From contig NC_049994.1 of NCBI RefSeq assembly GCF_000003815.2, positions 15,260,070-15,324,069 of the forward strand: a DNA stretch of 64,000 bases, in the 5' to 3' direction. The notes beneath the pieces were generated by a model. That model was not told the origin of the DNA. It saw only the letters and a list, made by a program, of their open reading frames with translations, and made no database searches. The stretch is from Branchiostoma floridae. Taxonomy: Eukaryota; Chordata; Leptocardii; Amphioxiformes; Branchiostomatidae. Positions 61,401-64,000 of this stretch are shown here, piece after piece. The number at the start of each line of letters is the position of its first letter. Position 1 is the stretch's first letter. The translations under genes and the position numbers were made by a program.

Positions 61401-63420
61401 TTCTTAACTGATCAATTACTATAAGCAAATTTTTAATAAAGTGAAGCAGCAACTGTATATCATATACAGGCATTTACAACATTGCTTGTCTTGCAAGATC
61501 TTACAACAGACAAGTATTTCCACATAGTATATTAATTTCACAAATTATATATAAATAGTATAGCAAAAAATATCTTTAAAGGCAAAAATAGCAGCCTTTT
61601 TTTTCAATATTGTATGCTAAAAAAGTATCAGAAACACTTAGCCTGAAAACAGCAGAAGCCATAGACCACGTTAACCACCCTCACTGGAGAAAGCATGTTG
61701 CCATATAAATGTACTACTAGGTATGGAAGGATCTAAGTCAAAGTATCAACGGATACAGTAAGAAAAACTCTTTTTTTCCCTGTGGTAGTACCTCACTGGC
61801 GATGTCTCCTGCCTTCTTAACCCTCTTCAAGTCTGGCGTGTCCACAGGAGTCTTGAAATTGTCTCTTGTCTCTGGGAACTTGTTGTACTTGTGCTAAAGG
61901 AACAAAAGTAACAGAGTAGCCATTCAATCATAAACATACCAGATAAAAGAGGATTGTATTTAGTAGATTCTAATTCATTGGTCGATCCCAAAGTGTCAAG
62001 TAAACGTTTTTAGAAGTGTTCTTTGACAATACTGCTTGATCATTCATGCAGCATAAGTTTGTTCACTACAACTTACTACATGCTCTGTGTTATTTCATTA
62101 CAATGTACAGAAGTGTACAGTATCATTAGAACTTTATGTAACATAATCAAATGACTCCAACATGCATTTCTTGACAGGACAACATTACATTTTACAAAAT
62201 TAATGTTTAAACTCTAAAGCCTCAGGATATGCTATTAAGTACATAACAAATCTTTATTGGACTACAATGCTTACAGGACTCTGGTTGTCTGTGTTCTCCT
62301 TCTGCATTTTGTACAGGGGACTCTCATGGACAGCCGTGTAGTTCTTCTCCCTCATTTCAGTCAGTGCCTGCCGACTATAGTGGTCCTGAATCACAAGAAA
62401 ACATTTTTCTTCTCATATCTGATCTATGTTTCCATCTATACACTACATTTATTTCAGGCTCTGGTATATTTGTATTAAATATGTTTCCAGAAGAGTATAT
62501 CAATCCAAACTTAAGCTGTCTAATTACCATATTGGTCAGATCATGTACATTGTGTAACACTGACAACGACACACTGTAATTTGCAGGGCAAAATTCTCAC
62601 AATCAATTCAAACCTTTACAATGTAAGGATGCTGCACACTTTTCTCACAAAATTCAATATCTGACAGTTACAAAACATACAGGAAAAGTTGTTACACTCT
62701 AAGGACCTTCTACTGTTTACACCTTCACTATTTTGGAAAGCATACACAAGCTCACTCATATTTTCTCAGTACAATGTATATCTCAATATGATCCAACTTA
62801 CCGGGCTGGCGTCCAAAGCAGCTTTTACAAGAGTCTTGTACAGTGGAGTCTCAGTAACCTTGAAGTACCCTTTGCCTCGTGCCTCCTCATACGCCTTCTT
62901 ATACACAAGCTACAAGAAAGAAAATATGTAAGAATCTTGGCTGTAGACATTTTACACAGATATGAACAATATAAAACAATGTGAAGATGTAAATATTGTC
63001 TTGAACTATTCTTCCTTCTTTATTGATTTGGCTTTGAAAAACATGCAGATACAGATAGAGCTATCAAGCCAGTAGCAGTTAGAAAGGGCTATGACAAAGA
63101 CAATATAGTACAGTACTACAACTTAGAAGATTTTGTATAACACAATAGGTTGTAGATGTAAAATAGATCTGTATTAAATGAAGCAGGTATCAATTTCTTC
63201 ACAAATACATTGATATAGCTTCAAATTCAGCCTCCATTTTGGAATTGCATTAAGTCAAATCAAAGTTGATAAGAAATGCATTTCTGCAAACGCAAAGAGA
63301 AAATAAACAGTCACTTACATCACTCTGAATCTTGTCAGCATCAATCACCCTCTTCACTTCAGGGCAGTCTGGGAAGAGATGGTACTGTCGCGCTTCGTCC
63401 ACTAACTTCATGTACAGGCC
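7256..63420 (-). CDS. NEB: Nebulin gene, 5'-truncated by the window (join of the exons listed separately)
   Basis: This is the envelope of a multi-exon minus-strand gene; the individual exons are separate entries. Nebulin is a giant sarcomeric protein whose ~35-residue modules each bind one actin along the thin filament, with a C-terminal SH3 domain in the Z-disc. The call rests on more than 120 modules with the family pattern (SxxxYK or SxxEYQK, then a D-x-P-E block, then K-[LIM]-x-S), on a last module leading into an A-Y-x-G-V stretch as in nebulin/nebulette, on a [11 protein letters not shown] motif in the linker, and on a terminal SH3 with GTVQRTG and GMLPANYV. Module exons are phase 0 at both ends, linker exons are phase 1, and SH3 is phase 0. 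The 5' exons lie beyond 64,000. Some exons are lost in assembly gaps. Whether the 5' half and the 15-kb exon are always in one transcript is not settled. Confidence 0.9.
7520..7916. mobile_element. Non-autonomous MITE with ~33-bp TIRs and TA duplication
   Basis: The left end begins TACACCTTTCTCACGCGGCG (7520 onward) and the reverse complement of the right end (7916 backward) is the same for about 33 bases. TA lies directly outside both ends (7518-7519 and 7917-7918). Length is 397 bp and no transposase frame is seen. It sits in the intron just upstream of the SH3 exon. Tc1/mariner-type mobilisation is inferred from the TA target. Confidence 0.85.
8301..8345 (-). CDS. NEB: Nebulin linker mini-exon (45 bp, phase 0-0)
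   Basis: A pyrimidine-rich acceptor (CCCCTCCTCTAG) and a GGG|GTACGT donor bound 15 open codons, [15 protein letters not shown]. Both edges are phase 0, as needed to join the exon at 9265-9350 (phase-0 end) to SH3 (phase-0 start). It is low-complexity and Pro/Glu rich, so family evidence is absent; splicing logic alone supports it. Confidence 0.55.
8346..9264. other. Intron sequence
   Basis: AT-rich, with no further exon or identifiable repeat recognised. Confidence 0.5.
9265..9350 (-). CDS. NEB: Nebulin linker exon, KIEDYDP motif
   Basis: The exon runs from a TTACTCAG acceptor to a GAG|GTACGT donor, with a phase-1 start and phase-0 end. It encodes [17 protein letters not shown] followed by an MTHPD tail. 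The start aligns with the exon at 17236-17325 ([18 protein letters not shown]), so the two look paralogous. It is the exon that switches the linker from phase 1 to the phase-0 C-terminus. Confidence 0.8.
9351..10576. other. Intron sequence
   Basis: Nothing recognisable beyond AT-rich intron. Confidence 0.5.
10577..11149 (-). mobile_element. Internally deleted mariner-type transposon
   Basis: The ends are inverted: the left starts CGAGGGGCGTGCAATTAGTA and the right reads the same on the other strand with a few changes over about 40 bases, both just inside a TA duplication (10575-10576, 11150-11151). A minus-strand frame from 10971 encodes a mariner-type N-terminal helix-turn-helix: [13 protein letters not shown], then [19 protein letters not shown] and RPGRPS. 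The DDE/D catalytic part is missing, and the frame drifts after about 70 residues. It is 573 bp, non-autonomous, in a nebulin intron. Confidence 0.92.
11437..11460 (-). CDS. NEB: Possible nebulin linker micro-exon (24 bp, phase 1-1)
   Basis: A CACAACAG acceptor and a CAAC|GTAAGT donor flank an open 24-bp segment encoding YRISAEQ plus split codons. Both edges are phase 1, matching its neighbours. There is no homology evidence. Confidence 0.4.
12063..12146 (-). CDS. NEB: Nebulin linker exon, GMWDYDP motif
   Basis: This 84-bp phase 1-1 exon encodes [15 protein letters not shown] then [13 protein letters not shown], between ACCACAG and GG|GTAAAC. The Ser/Glu-rich start resembles the serine-rich linker before nebulin SH3. 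The WDYDP core matches other linker exons (YEYDP at 13359-13454, FDYEP at 17236-17325). The intron just upstream carries three copies of a ~21-bp unit (12168-12222). Confidence 0.82.
12472..12531 (-). CDS. NEB: Nebulin linker exon, YRKIEDF motif
   Basis: This 60-bp phase 1-1 exon, from CCCCCTCAG to GACT|GTACGT, encodes [19 protein letters not shown]. It aligns with the exon at 15530-15604 (TTATWKP..., IEDFVVEE), pointing to exon duplication inside the linker. Confidence 0.75.
12730..12747 (-). CDS. NEB: Possible nebulin linker micro-exon (18 bp, phase 1-1)
   Basis: A strong pyrimidine tract with acceptor CCCCATAAAG and a TTG|GTAAGT donor bound 18 open bases, giving ELGGV with split end codons. 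The phase agrees with the neighbours. It is too short for homology. Confidence 0.42.
13359..13454 (-). CDS. NEB: Nebulin linker exon, YEYDPEKY motif
   Basis: This 96-bp phase 1-1 exon, from GCCTACAG to ACAG|GTTAAT, encodes [14 protein letters not shown] then [14 protein letters not shown]. The YDP core and Tyr/His-rich tail parallel the exon at 12063-12146. The adjoining intron has a 22-bp minisatellite directly at the acceptor side. Confidence 0.82.
13465..13558. repeat. 22-bp minisatellite beside an exon acceptor
   Basis: About four imperfect copies of aaaatgaaagtgttggtaca plus ag lie immediately upstream (in transcript sense) of the exon at 13359-13454, close enough to form part of its branch-point and pyrimidine-tract region. 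Confidence 0.8.
13840..14072. repeat. 40-bp minisatellite, about 5.8 copies
   Basis: Exact 40-bp period: ggattgaggatgtacttcaa starts at 13861 and 13901, and ggactgagga/ggattgagga variants start at 13941, 13981, 14021 and 14061. Copies differ at only a few positions. It lies in a nebulin intron. Confidence 0.95.
14168..14197 (-). CDS. NEB: Possible nebulin linker mini-exon (30 bp, phase 1-1)
   Basis: A good acceptor (TTTACTTTCATCAG) and an ACTG|GTACTG donor bound AMEARDKLT with split end codons. The MEAR core recurs at the start of the exon at 18985-19059 ([10 protein letters not shown]), which gives weak homology support on top of the matching phase. Confidence 0.5.
15025..15045 (-). CDS. 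NEB: Possible nebulin linker micro-exon (21 bp, phase 1-1)
   Basis: The acceptor follows a CTCCCCCTTTTGTTCCC tract and ends AACAG; the donor is GAGG|GTAATA. The segment encodes SAAKVE in phase 1-1. Support is splicing logic only. Confidence 0.4.
15530..15604 (-). CDS. NEB: Nebulin linker exon, IEDFVVEES motif
   Basis: This 75-bp phase 1-1 exon (CTCCTCAAG to GATG|GTACAT) encodes [13 protein letters not shown] then [11 protein letters not shown]. It is paralogous to the 12472-12531 exon by shared TT..., K and IEDF positions and by similar bases around the acceptor. Confidence 0.75.
15664..15999. mobile_element. Fold-back/hAT-like MITE with GGTTGGACAAGT ends
   Basis: The left end reads CAGGGTTGGACAAGT and the right end reads CACGGTTGGACAAGT on the other strand. 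Internal copies of acttgtcc/ggacaagt in both orientations make the element self-complementary. A clear target duplication is not visible. No coding potential. Confidence 0.6.
17236..17325 (-). CDS. NEB: Nebulin linker exon with the conserved [11 protein letters not shown] motif
   Basis: This 90-bp phase 1-1 exon, from AACCAG to TATG|GTACC, encodes [20 protein letters not shown] then a KEEAGRAIY tail. Vertebrate nebulin and nebulette have a closely similar DPGSIFDxxP stretch between the last module and SH3, so this exon fixes the identity and orientation of the linker region. Paralogous to 9265-9350. Confidence 0.9.
17395..17560. repeat. 21-bp minisatellite (ttctaacagttctaagaggtg)
   Basis: At least three tandem 21-bp units starting near 17395 are followed by shorter degenerate units to about 17560. 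It lies just upstream (transcript sense) of the exon at 17236-17325. Confidence 0.85.
18985..19059 (-). CDS. NEB: Nebulin linker exon, [14 protein letters not shown]
   Basis: This 75-bp phase 1-1 exon (CACCCTGTAG to GGAC|GTAAGT) encodes [14 protein letters not shown] followed by a Lys/Gly-rich [10 protein letters not shown]. It has no named domain; the basic tail is a possible actin or PIP contact, which is inference. Confidence 0.75.
20803..20952 (-). CDS. NEB: Nebulin linker exon, Gln-rich coiled segment
   Basis: This 150-bp phase 1-1 exon, from TACTGTAG to CAAA|GTAAGT, encodes [20 protein letters not shown], a Q-rich run (QQQLQQQQ), [13 protein letters not shown] and ENPPISIQ. The Gln/Glu stretch is probably helical. 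Its 3' edge, including the donor, is partly duplicated about 110 bp downstream in the intron (20690-20715). Confidence 0.82.
21728..21944 (-). CDS. NEB: Nebulin last module plus start of linker
   Basis: This 217-bp exon has a phase-0 start (CCTCCAG|GTG) and phase-1 end (ACAC|GTGAGT), so it bridges the module exons and the linker exons. It encodes [20 protein letters not shown] then [17 protein letters not shown], then [17 protein letters not shown] and a Pro/Gln tail. The AYxGV...MxxRR stretch after the last module is a nebulin/nebulette feature. Confidence 0.92.
22877..22975 (-). CDS. NEB: Nebulin module exon
   Basis: This 99-bp phase 0-0 exon (CTCCACAG to GAG|GTAGAC) encodes one 33-residue module: [20 protein letters not shown] then [12 protein letters not shown]. 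The Y-N-A-V-L-D-T-P and K-I-S-S-E positions are canonical. Confidence 0.92.
23784..23897 (-). CDS. NEB: Nebulin module exon
   Basis: This 114-bp phase 0-0 exon encodes a 38-residue module starting [16 protein letters not shown] and ending [11 protein letters not shown]. The usual D-x-P-E is replaced by MDSMDYE, so it is a divergent copy. The donor is GAG|GTAAAG. Confidence 0.9.
24500..25136. repeat. Tandem ~130-bp intronic repeat (about 5 copies)
   Basis: Recurring blocks contain tttctttcttggcattttgg, ggggcagc, gttgataac, cagccaatta and aaaagcatctta in the same order. The array stops directly at the donor side of the exon at 25139. Confidence 0.8.
25139..25240 (-). CDS. NEB: Nebulin module exon (copy A of a recent pair)
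   Basis: This 102-bp phase 0-0 exon encodes [20 protein letters not shown] then [13 protein letters not shown]. It is a close duplicate of 25697-25798; the last seven residues and the splice donor region are the same. Confidence 0.93.
25697..25798 (-). CDS. NEB: Nebulin module exon (copy B of a recent pair)
   Basis: This 102-bp phase 0-0 exon encodes [20 protein letters not shown] then [13 protein letters not shown], between GACTAG and GAG|GTACAAG. It is the sister copy of 25139-25240. Confidence 0.93.
26620..26945. repeat. Two-copy ~185-bp tandem repeat
   Basis: Shared ordered blocks: agcaactttac, ctatggggtat, tttacc, tacatgt, aaaggagctt, catac, aggccatta and tgctttt. Intronic; no coding signal. 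Confidence 0.7.
27034..27141 (-). CDS. NEB: Nebulin module exon flanked by homopolymer G
   Basis: This 108-bp phase 0-0 exon encodes [20 protein letters not shown] then [16 protein letters not shown]. On the plus strand it is flanked by G runs of 11 (27012-27022) and 19 (27144-27162). In transcript sense the acceptor's pyrimidine tract is therefore pure C. Confidence 0.92.
28126..28230 (-). CDS. NEB: Nebulin module exon
   Basis: This 105-bp phase 0-0 exon encodes [20 protein letters not shown] then [15 protein letters not shown]. An in-frame alternative acceptor (CTCAG) six bases inside would remove two residues. The usual Tyr of the first motif is absent. Confidence 0.9.
28503..28622 (-). 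CDS. NEB: Nebulin module exon (long, 40 residues)
   Basis: This 120-bp phase 0-0 exon encodes [20 protein letters not shown] then [20 protein letters not shown]. It is longer than usual because of an acidic/basic insert after the Tyr motif. Confidence 0.9.
29163..29270 (-). CDS. NEB: Nebulin module exon following the giant exon
   Basis: This 108-bp phase 0-0 exon (TCTCAATAG to CAG|GTATTC) encodes [20 protein letters not shown] then [16 protein letters not shown]. Its phase-0 start fits the donor of the giant exon at 30057. Confidence 0.92.
30057..45245 (-). CDS. NEB: Nebulin giant exon: ~1,360-residue non-nebulin region, ~97 modules, acidic linker
   Basis: One uninterrupted frame of about 15.2 kb ends at donor TCAG|GTACAT (phase 0). 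Residues 1-400 are acidic and Pro-rich with NPHPHNPG repeats. Residues 597-672 hold about seven Ser-rich units (MSQERASHV-like). Residues 860-1170 hold about nine [DE]VGxKKExFE units, including a 62-residue tandem repeat. Residues 1200-1240 are poly-Pro and 1300-1340 basic. From about 1360, nebulin modules run without a break: divergent modules, eight 2-module repeats (40073-38322), more divergent modules, then eight super-repeats (36794-30735). A ~200-residue acidic, Gln/Asn-containing linker closes the exon. The true 5' boundary is uncertain. An in-frame stop lies just before the first ATG (45245). Phase-0 AG sites follow at codons 9 and 16. A strong acceptor at 45365 would read into a stop, so it suits only a 5' UTR. 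Confidence 0.95.
30735..36794 (-). repeat. Nebulin super-repeat array 8-8-8-7-7-7-6-6 modules
   Basis: Super-repeats start at 36794, 35948, 35102, 34256, 33512, 32768, 32015 and 31370, ending at 30735. Their lengths are 846, 846, 846, 744, 744, 753, 645 and 636 bp. Module types recur in order: a ([16 protein letters not shown]), b ([12 protein letters not shown]), c', x, a', b', c and d (DDVxTRRAxEV). Type x is absent from the fourth unit on, and type d from the last two. Confidence 0.92.
38322..40073 (-). repeat. Eight tandem 2-module (219-bp) nebulin repeats
   Basis: The array is exactly 8 x 219 bp. Each unit encodes a 38-residue module ([20 protein letters not shown]...) and a 35-residue module ([15 protein letters not shown]...). 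Central copies differ at only a few residues, so homogenisation is recent. Confidence 0.95.
41954..42400 (-). repeat. 186-bp (62-residue) tandem repeat in the non-nebulin region
   Basis: The block around [19 protein letters not shown] and [10 protein letters not shown] recurs at plus positions 41954, 42140 and 42326, exactly 186 bp apart. The first two are almost identical, the third diverged. Confidence 0.92.
45895..45999 (-). CDS. NEB: Nebulin module exon preceding the giant exon
   Basis: This 105-bp phase 0-0 exon (TTTTCTCCATAG to CAG|GTACTG) encodes [20 protein letters not shown] then [15 protein letters not shown]. It is the last small exon before the 15-kb exon. How it splices into that exon is unresolved. 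Confidence 0.92.
46000..48300. other. Intron without recognised content
   Basis: AT-rich intron of 2.3 kb; the start is purine-rich (46010-46120). No module exon or transposon is recognised. Confidence 0.55.
48301..48408 (-). CDS. NEB: Nebulin module exon
   Basis: This 108-bp phase 0-0 exon encodes [20 protein letters not shown] then [16 protein letters not shown], between CCCAACAG and CAG|GTAAGA. Canonical module. Confidence 0.94.
48697..48798. mobile_element. Short fold-back MITE (~102 bp)
   Basis: The left arm tagcctggtat...tgtctgcttccc is the inverted complement of the right arm gggaagcagaca...ataccaggcta, with arms of about 42 bases and almost no loop. It would form a near-complete hairpin. 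Confidence 0.75.
49120..49165. repeat. (TG)n-rich microsatellite
   Basis: An interrupted tgtgtgtg/tgcacgtg tract in the intron. Confidence 0.8.
49208..49318 (-). pseudogene. Probable decayed nebulin module exon with a broken donor
   Basis: A strong acceptor (TTGTTGTTACAG) opens a 111-bp stop-free segment of the right length. It encodes [19 protein letters not shown] then a module-like [17 protein letters not shown]. The end CAG is followed by GATTCC, not a GT donor. The P-x-L-x-x-V-K spacing fits a module, but the key Tyr/Lys positions have drifted. Confidence 0.5.
50056..50160 (-). CDS. NEB: Nebulin module exon
   Basis: This 105-bp phase 0-0 exon encodes [20 protein letters not shown] then [15 protein letters not shown]. 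Donor AGG|GTAAGA. Confidence 0.93.
50396..50497 (-). CDS. NEB: Nebulin module exon, partial at an assembly gap, with a frame break
   Basis: The 3' part reads [20 protein letters not shown] then LTSE and a GAG|GTATGA donor. The 5' part reads KYKEEYTRK in another frame; the two meet in an AAAGGGGC run. The acceptor is lost in the 100-N gap. A one-base sequencing error next to the gap is the likely cause. Confidence 0.8.
50498..50597. other. Assembly gap (100 N)
   Basis: Run of N. It removes the acceptor and first bases of the neighbouring module exon. Confidence 1.
50880..50990 (-). CDS. NEB: Nebulin module exon
   Basis: This 111-bp phase 0-0 exon encodes [20 protein letters not shown] then [17 protein letters not shown]. 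The donor GAG|GTTTGT is weak. Confidence 0.9.
51030..51510. repeat. Tandem intronic repeat, about four copies
   Basis: Blocks with ttctttgaattgttcag, atttgccattggaaggcatt, cagcacca and agcttaata recur at irregular ~110-150-bp spacing. Confidence 0.8.
51578..51685 (-). CDS. NEB: Nebulin module exon
   Basis: This 108-bp phase 0-0 exon encodes [20 protein letters not shown] then [16 protein letters not shown]. The D-x-P-E block is changed to ETQLY, as in a subset of modules here (ETPLY). Donor GAC|GTAAGT. Confidence 0.92.
52131..52143 (-). CDS. NEB: 3' edge of a nebulin module exon, rest in gap
   Basis: Only CAGGCACAGCGGG before a GTATGT donor remains; in phase 0 it ends RHSG. It is placed as an exon only because of the donor and the regular exon spacing. 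Confidence 0.35.
52144..52450. other. Assembly gap (307 N)
   Basis: Run of N; probably contains most of one module exon. Confidence 1.
52455..52625. repeat. (AATC)n microsatellite-like tract
   Basis: Clusters of aatcaatcaatcaatc and agtcaatgagtcaat in two blocks. Confidence 0.85.
52896..52997 (-). CDS. NEB: Nebulin module exon
   Basis: This 102-bp phase 0-0 exon encodes [20 protein letters not shown] then [14 protein letters not shown]. Acceptor AAAAAACAG, donor GAT|GTAAGG. Confidence 0.93.
53377..53476. other. Assembly gap (100 N)
   Basis: Run of N between two module exons. Confidence 1.
53540..53905 (-). mobile_element. LINE reverse-transcriptase C-terminal fragment
   Basis: The minus-strand frame reads [14 protein letters not shown], then [20 protein letters not shown]. 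The WYGHV...GRPRKxW pattern is typical of the tail of non-LTR (RTE/CR1/I-like) polyproteins. The polymerase core is absent; it is 5'-truncated, as usual for LINEs, and lies in a nebulin intron. Confidence 0.8.
53971..54075 (-). CDS. NEB: Nebulin module exon
   Basis: This 105-bp phase 0-0 exon encodes [20 protein letters not shown] then [15 protein letters not shown]. Acceptor TTTTCCACAG, donor GAG|GTGAGT. Confidence 0.94.
54251..54470. mobile_element. CAGGG-ended MITE with 5-bp target duplication
   Basis: The ends are CAGGGCTTGAAAT and, inverted, CAGGGCTTGGAAT. CTTTG lies directly outside both ends (54246-54250, 54471-54475). The interior is rich in gggtgcaccc-like palindromes. The CAGGG ends suggest hAT, although a 5-bp duplication is shorter than the usual eight. 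Confidence 0.8.
54501..54716 (-). CDS. NEB: Nebulin two-module exon (modules 6+7 of a super-repeat)
   Basis: This 216-bp phase 0-0 exon encodes two modules: [20 protein letters not shown] then [16 protein letters not shown], and [20 protein letters not shown] then [22 protein letters not shown] matches the SDxxYK actin-binding motif of nebulin. It is organised as in 59459-59686. Confidence 0.95.
55056..55157 (-). CDS. NEB: Nebulin module exon (module 5 position)
   Basis: This 102-bp phase 0-0 exon encodes [20 protein letters not shown] then [14 protein letters not shown]. Donor ACT|GTAAGT. Confidence 0.93.
55528..55638 (-). CDS. NEB: Nebulin module exon (module 4 position)
   Basis: This 111-bp phase 0-0 exon encodes [20 protein letters not shown] then [17 protein letters not shown]. 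Canonical module. Confidence 0.94.
56332..56431. other. Assembly gap (100 N)
   Basis: Run of N in the 2.1-kb intron between 55638 and 57792. The 7-module count on both sides is complete without an exon here. Confidence 1.
57000..57290. repeat. ~115-bp tandem repeat, 2-3 copies, purine-rich
   Basis: The blocks tggattgaagca, attaaggaagcaag, aaagctgggaaaac and ataacaggta recur at about 57040, 57155 and partially beyond. Confidence 0.75.
57792..57896 (-). CDS. NEB: Nebulin module exon (module 3 position)
   Basis: This 105-bp phase 0-0 exon encodes [20 protein letters not shown] then [15 protein letters not shown]. Donor CAG|GTAACG. Confidence 0.94.
58321..58431 (-). CDS. NEB: Nebulin module exon (module 2 position)
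   Basis: This 111-bp phase 0-0 exon encodes [20 protein letters not shown] then [17 protein letters not shown]. Confidence 0.94.
58823..58927 (-). CDS. NEB: Nebulin module exon (module 1 position)
   Basis: This 105-bp phase 0-0 exon encodes [20 protein letters not shown] then [15 protein letters not shown]. The HLYPDxPE signature recurs seven modules upstream (HLFPDCPE at 63319-63420) and marks the super-repeat start. Confidence 0.95.
59225..59275 (-). pseudogene. Partial duplicate of the 3' edge of exon 59459-59686
   Basis: In transcript sense CTCTACAGCAAT|GTAAGACTTT matches the authentic exon end CTCTACAGCGAC|GTAAGACTTT, donor included. No matching acceptor or module body is seen. Confidence 0.65.
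59459..59686 (-). CDS. NEB: Nebulin two-module exon (modules 6+7 of a super-repeat)
   Basis: This 228-bp phase 0-0 exon encodes [20 protein letters not shown] then [20 protein letters not shown], and [20 protein letters not shown] then [22 protein letters not shown] is the SDxxYK motif. YK[DE]EAK...C-x-Q-[FY]-P-x-TPE is shared with the second module of 54501-54716. Confidence 0.95.
59762..59865 (-). pseudogene. Partial duplicate of the 5' edge of exon 59459-59686
   Basis: The acceptor and first ~50 coding bases are copied about 130 bp upstream in the intron. In transcript sense: a TTGTTAAAACAG-like acceptor, then [18 protein letters not shown], then divergence. The flanking intron (ggggtgattaata) is copied too. 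Confidence 0.75.
60232..60330 (-). CDS. NEB: Nebulin module exon (module 5 position)
   Basis: This 99-bp phase 0-0 exon encodes [20 protein letters not shown] then [13 protein letters not shown]. The Pro of D-x-P is replaced by Val. Donor TAC|GTAAGT. Confidence 0.92.
60331..61791. other. AT-rich intron
   Basis: No exon, transposon or RNA gene is recognised in this 1.46-kb intron. Confidence 0.5.
61792..61893 (-). CDS. NEB: Nebulin module exon (module 4 position)
   Basis: This 102-bp phase 0-0 exon encodes [20 protein letters not shown] then [14 protein letters not shown]. Acceptor TTCCTTTAG, donor GAG|GTACTA. Confidence 0.93.
62275..62385 (-). CDS. NEB: Nebulin module exon (module 3 position)
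   Basis: This 111-bp phase 0-0 exon encodes [20 protein letters not shown] then [17 protein letters not shown]. Donor CCT|GTAAGC. Confidence 0.93.
62802..62909 (-). CDS. NEB: Nebulin module exon (module 2 position)
   Basis: This 108-bp phase 0-0 exon encodes [20 protein letters not shown] then [16 protein letters not shown]. Donor CCG|GTAAGT. Confidence 0.93.
63319..63420 (-). CDS. NEB: Nebulin module exon (module 1 position), most 5' exon in the window
   Basis: This 102-bp phase 0-0 exon encodes [20 protein letters not shown] then [14 protein letters not shown]. The HLFPDCPE signature marks a super-repeat start. The gene continues past the window end. Confidence 0.94.
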
Positions 63421-64000
63421 CTGTAAAAGAAAGGACGATATGTTGGTAAAAACATGAAAAAACATTGTCACTGATGTAAGGTAATGGATTCTACTTGAAA
63501 CGTTCTACTTGAAACTTTCCGATTTTCATATCGAGTTGCTTGAGTAATTGTTCTTTGGCTCTAGAATACACTCTGGTAGTACAAACAGGGACACATCATT
63601 AGTGATGAACATTTGAATGTTTTAGGCACCTTCGGCCCTTATGCGTTATGTGAGGATACAAAAATTCCACTTAATGATATGTTTCAAAGGTCTAGAATGC
63701 ATTTATTACTGTCACAATTATTCCTCCCTTTTATAGGTGCATATTCACAAAATTTAGTCTCCAATATAAATTATCATGATACGAGTATTAAGCCTTTTAT
63801 TGTTTTTACCATGGCTACATGAATAAAGGCGAAGAAAGTAAAACAAACTTAAGAAACTTCAACAGTGGTGGCACTAAGCAATTTTGAAGCTTATATTCAA
63901 CACAATGTTAAGCTTGTGTGTGCAAGGGCTAATCATCATTATGATAATGTTCAGTTTGACTTTGAAACATCCACAAAATTTACATGTCAAATATCTCATG
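63421..64000. other. Intron at the window edge
   Basis: No further exon is recognised up to the window end. Confidence 0.5.

Overview
The window looks like chordate, most likely cephalochordate (Branchiostoma/amphioxus), nuclear DNA. It has short phase-locked exons in AT-rich introns, a vertebrate-type nebulin with a C-terminal SH3 domain, an intronless rhodopsin-type GPCR, deuterostome-style SINE, MITE and LINE debris, and four runs of N that mark scaffold gaps. The organism assignment is an inference from gene content; no species marker is present.

Almost everything from about 63.4 kb down to 7.26 kb is one gene on the minus strand: a giant nebulin (actin thin-filament ruler of striated muscle), 5'-truncated by the window edge. 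Going 5' to 3' (high to low coordinate): (1) 63.4-45.9 kb holds about 21 small phase-0 exons, mostly one 33-37 residue nebulin module each, forming at least two canonical 7-module super-repeats of exactly 250 residues; (2) 45.2-30.06 kb is one 15.2-kb exon holding a roughly 1,360-residue non-nebulin acidic/Pro/Ser-rich segment, then about 97 nebulin modules, then a ~200-residue acidic linker; (3) 29.3-21.7 kb holds nine further phase-0 module exons; (4) 20.95-8.3 kb is a chain of mini- and micro-exons, nearly all phase 1-1, encoding the C-terminal linker; (5) 7,435-7,256 is the SH3 exon, with a poly(A) signal at about 7,101.

Inside the giant exon the module periodicity changes along the protein: eight near-identical 2-module repeats (219 bp each), then super-repeats of 8,8,8,7,7,7,6,6 modules (846, 846, 846, 744, 744, 753, 645 and 636 bp). 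Reading phase supports the C-terminal mini-exons: every link from the last nebulin module to SH3 is phase compatible.

Downstream of nebulin on the same strand (1,464-133) lies an intact single-exon class A GPCR with EDG/cannabinoid/melanocortin-like features. The 1.5-7.1 kb interval and the introns carry tandem repeats, a tRNA-derived SINE, a mariner-type element with perfect architecture (TIRs, TA duplication, transposase N-terminus), a second TA-flanked MITE, a CAGGG-ended MITE, fold-backs and a LINE reverse-transcriptase tail. I see no CRISPR, bacterial or viral features.
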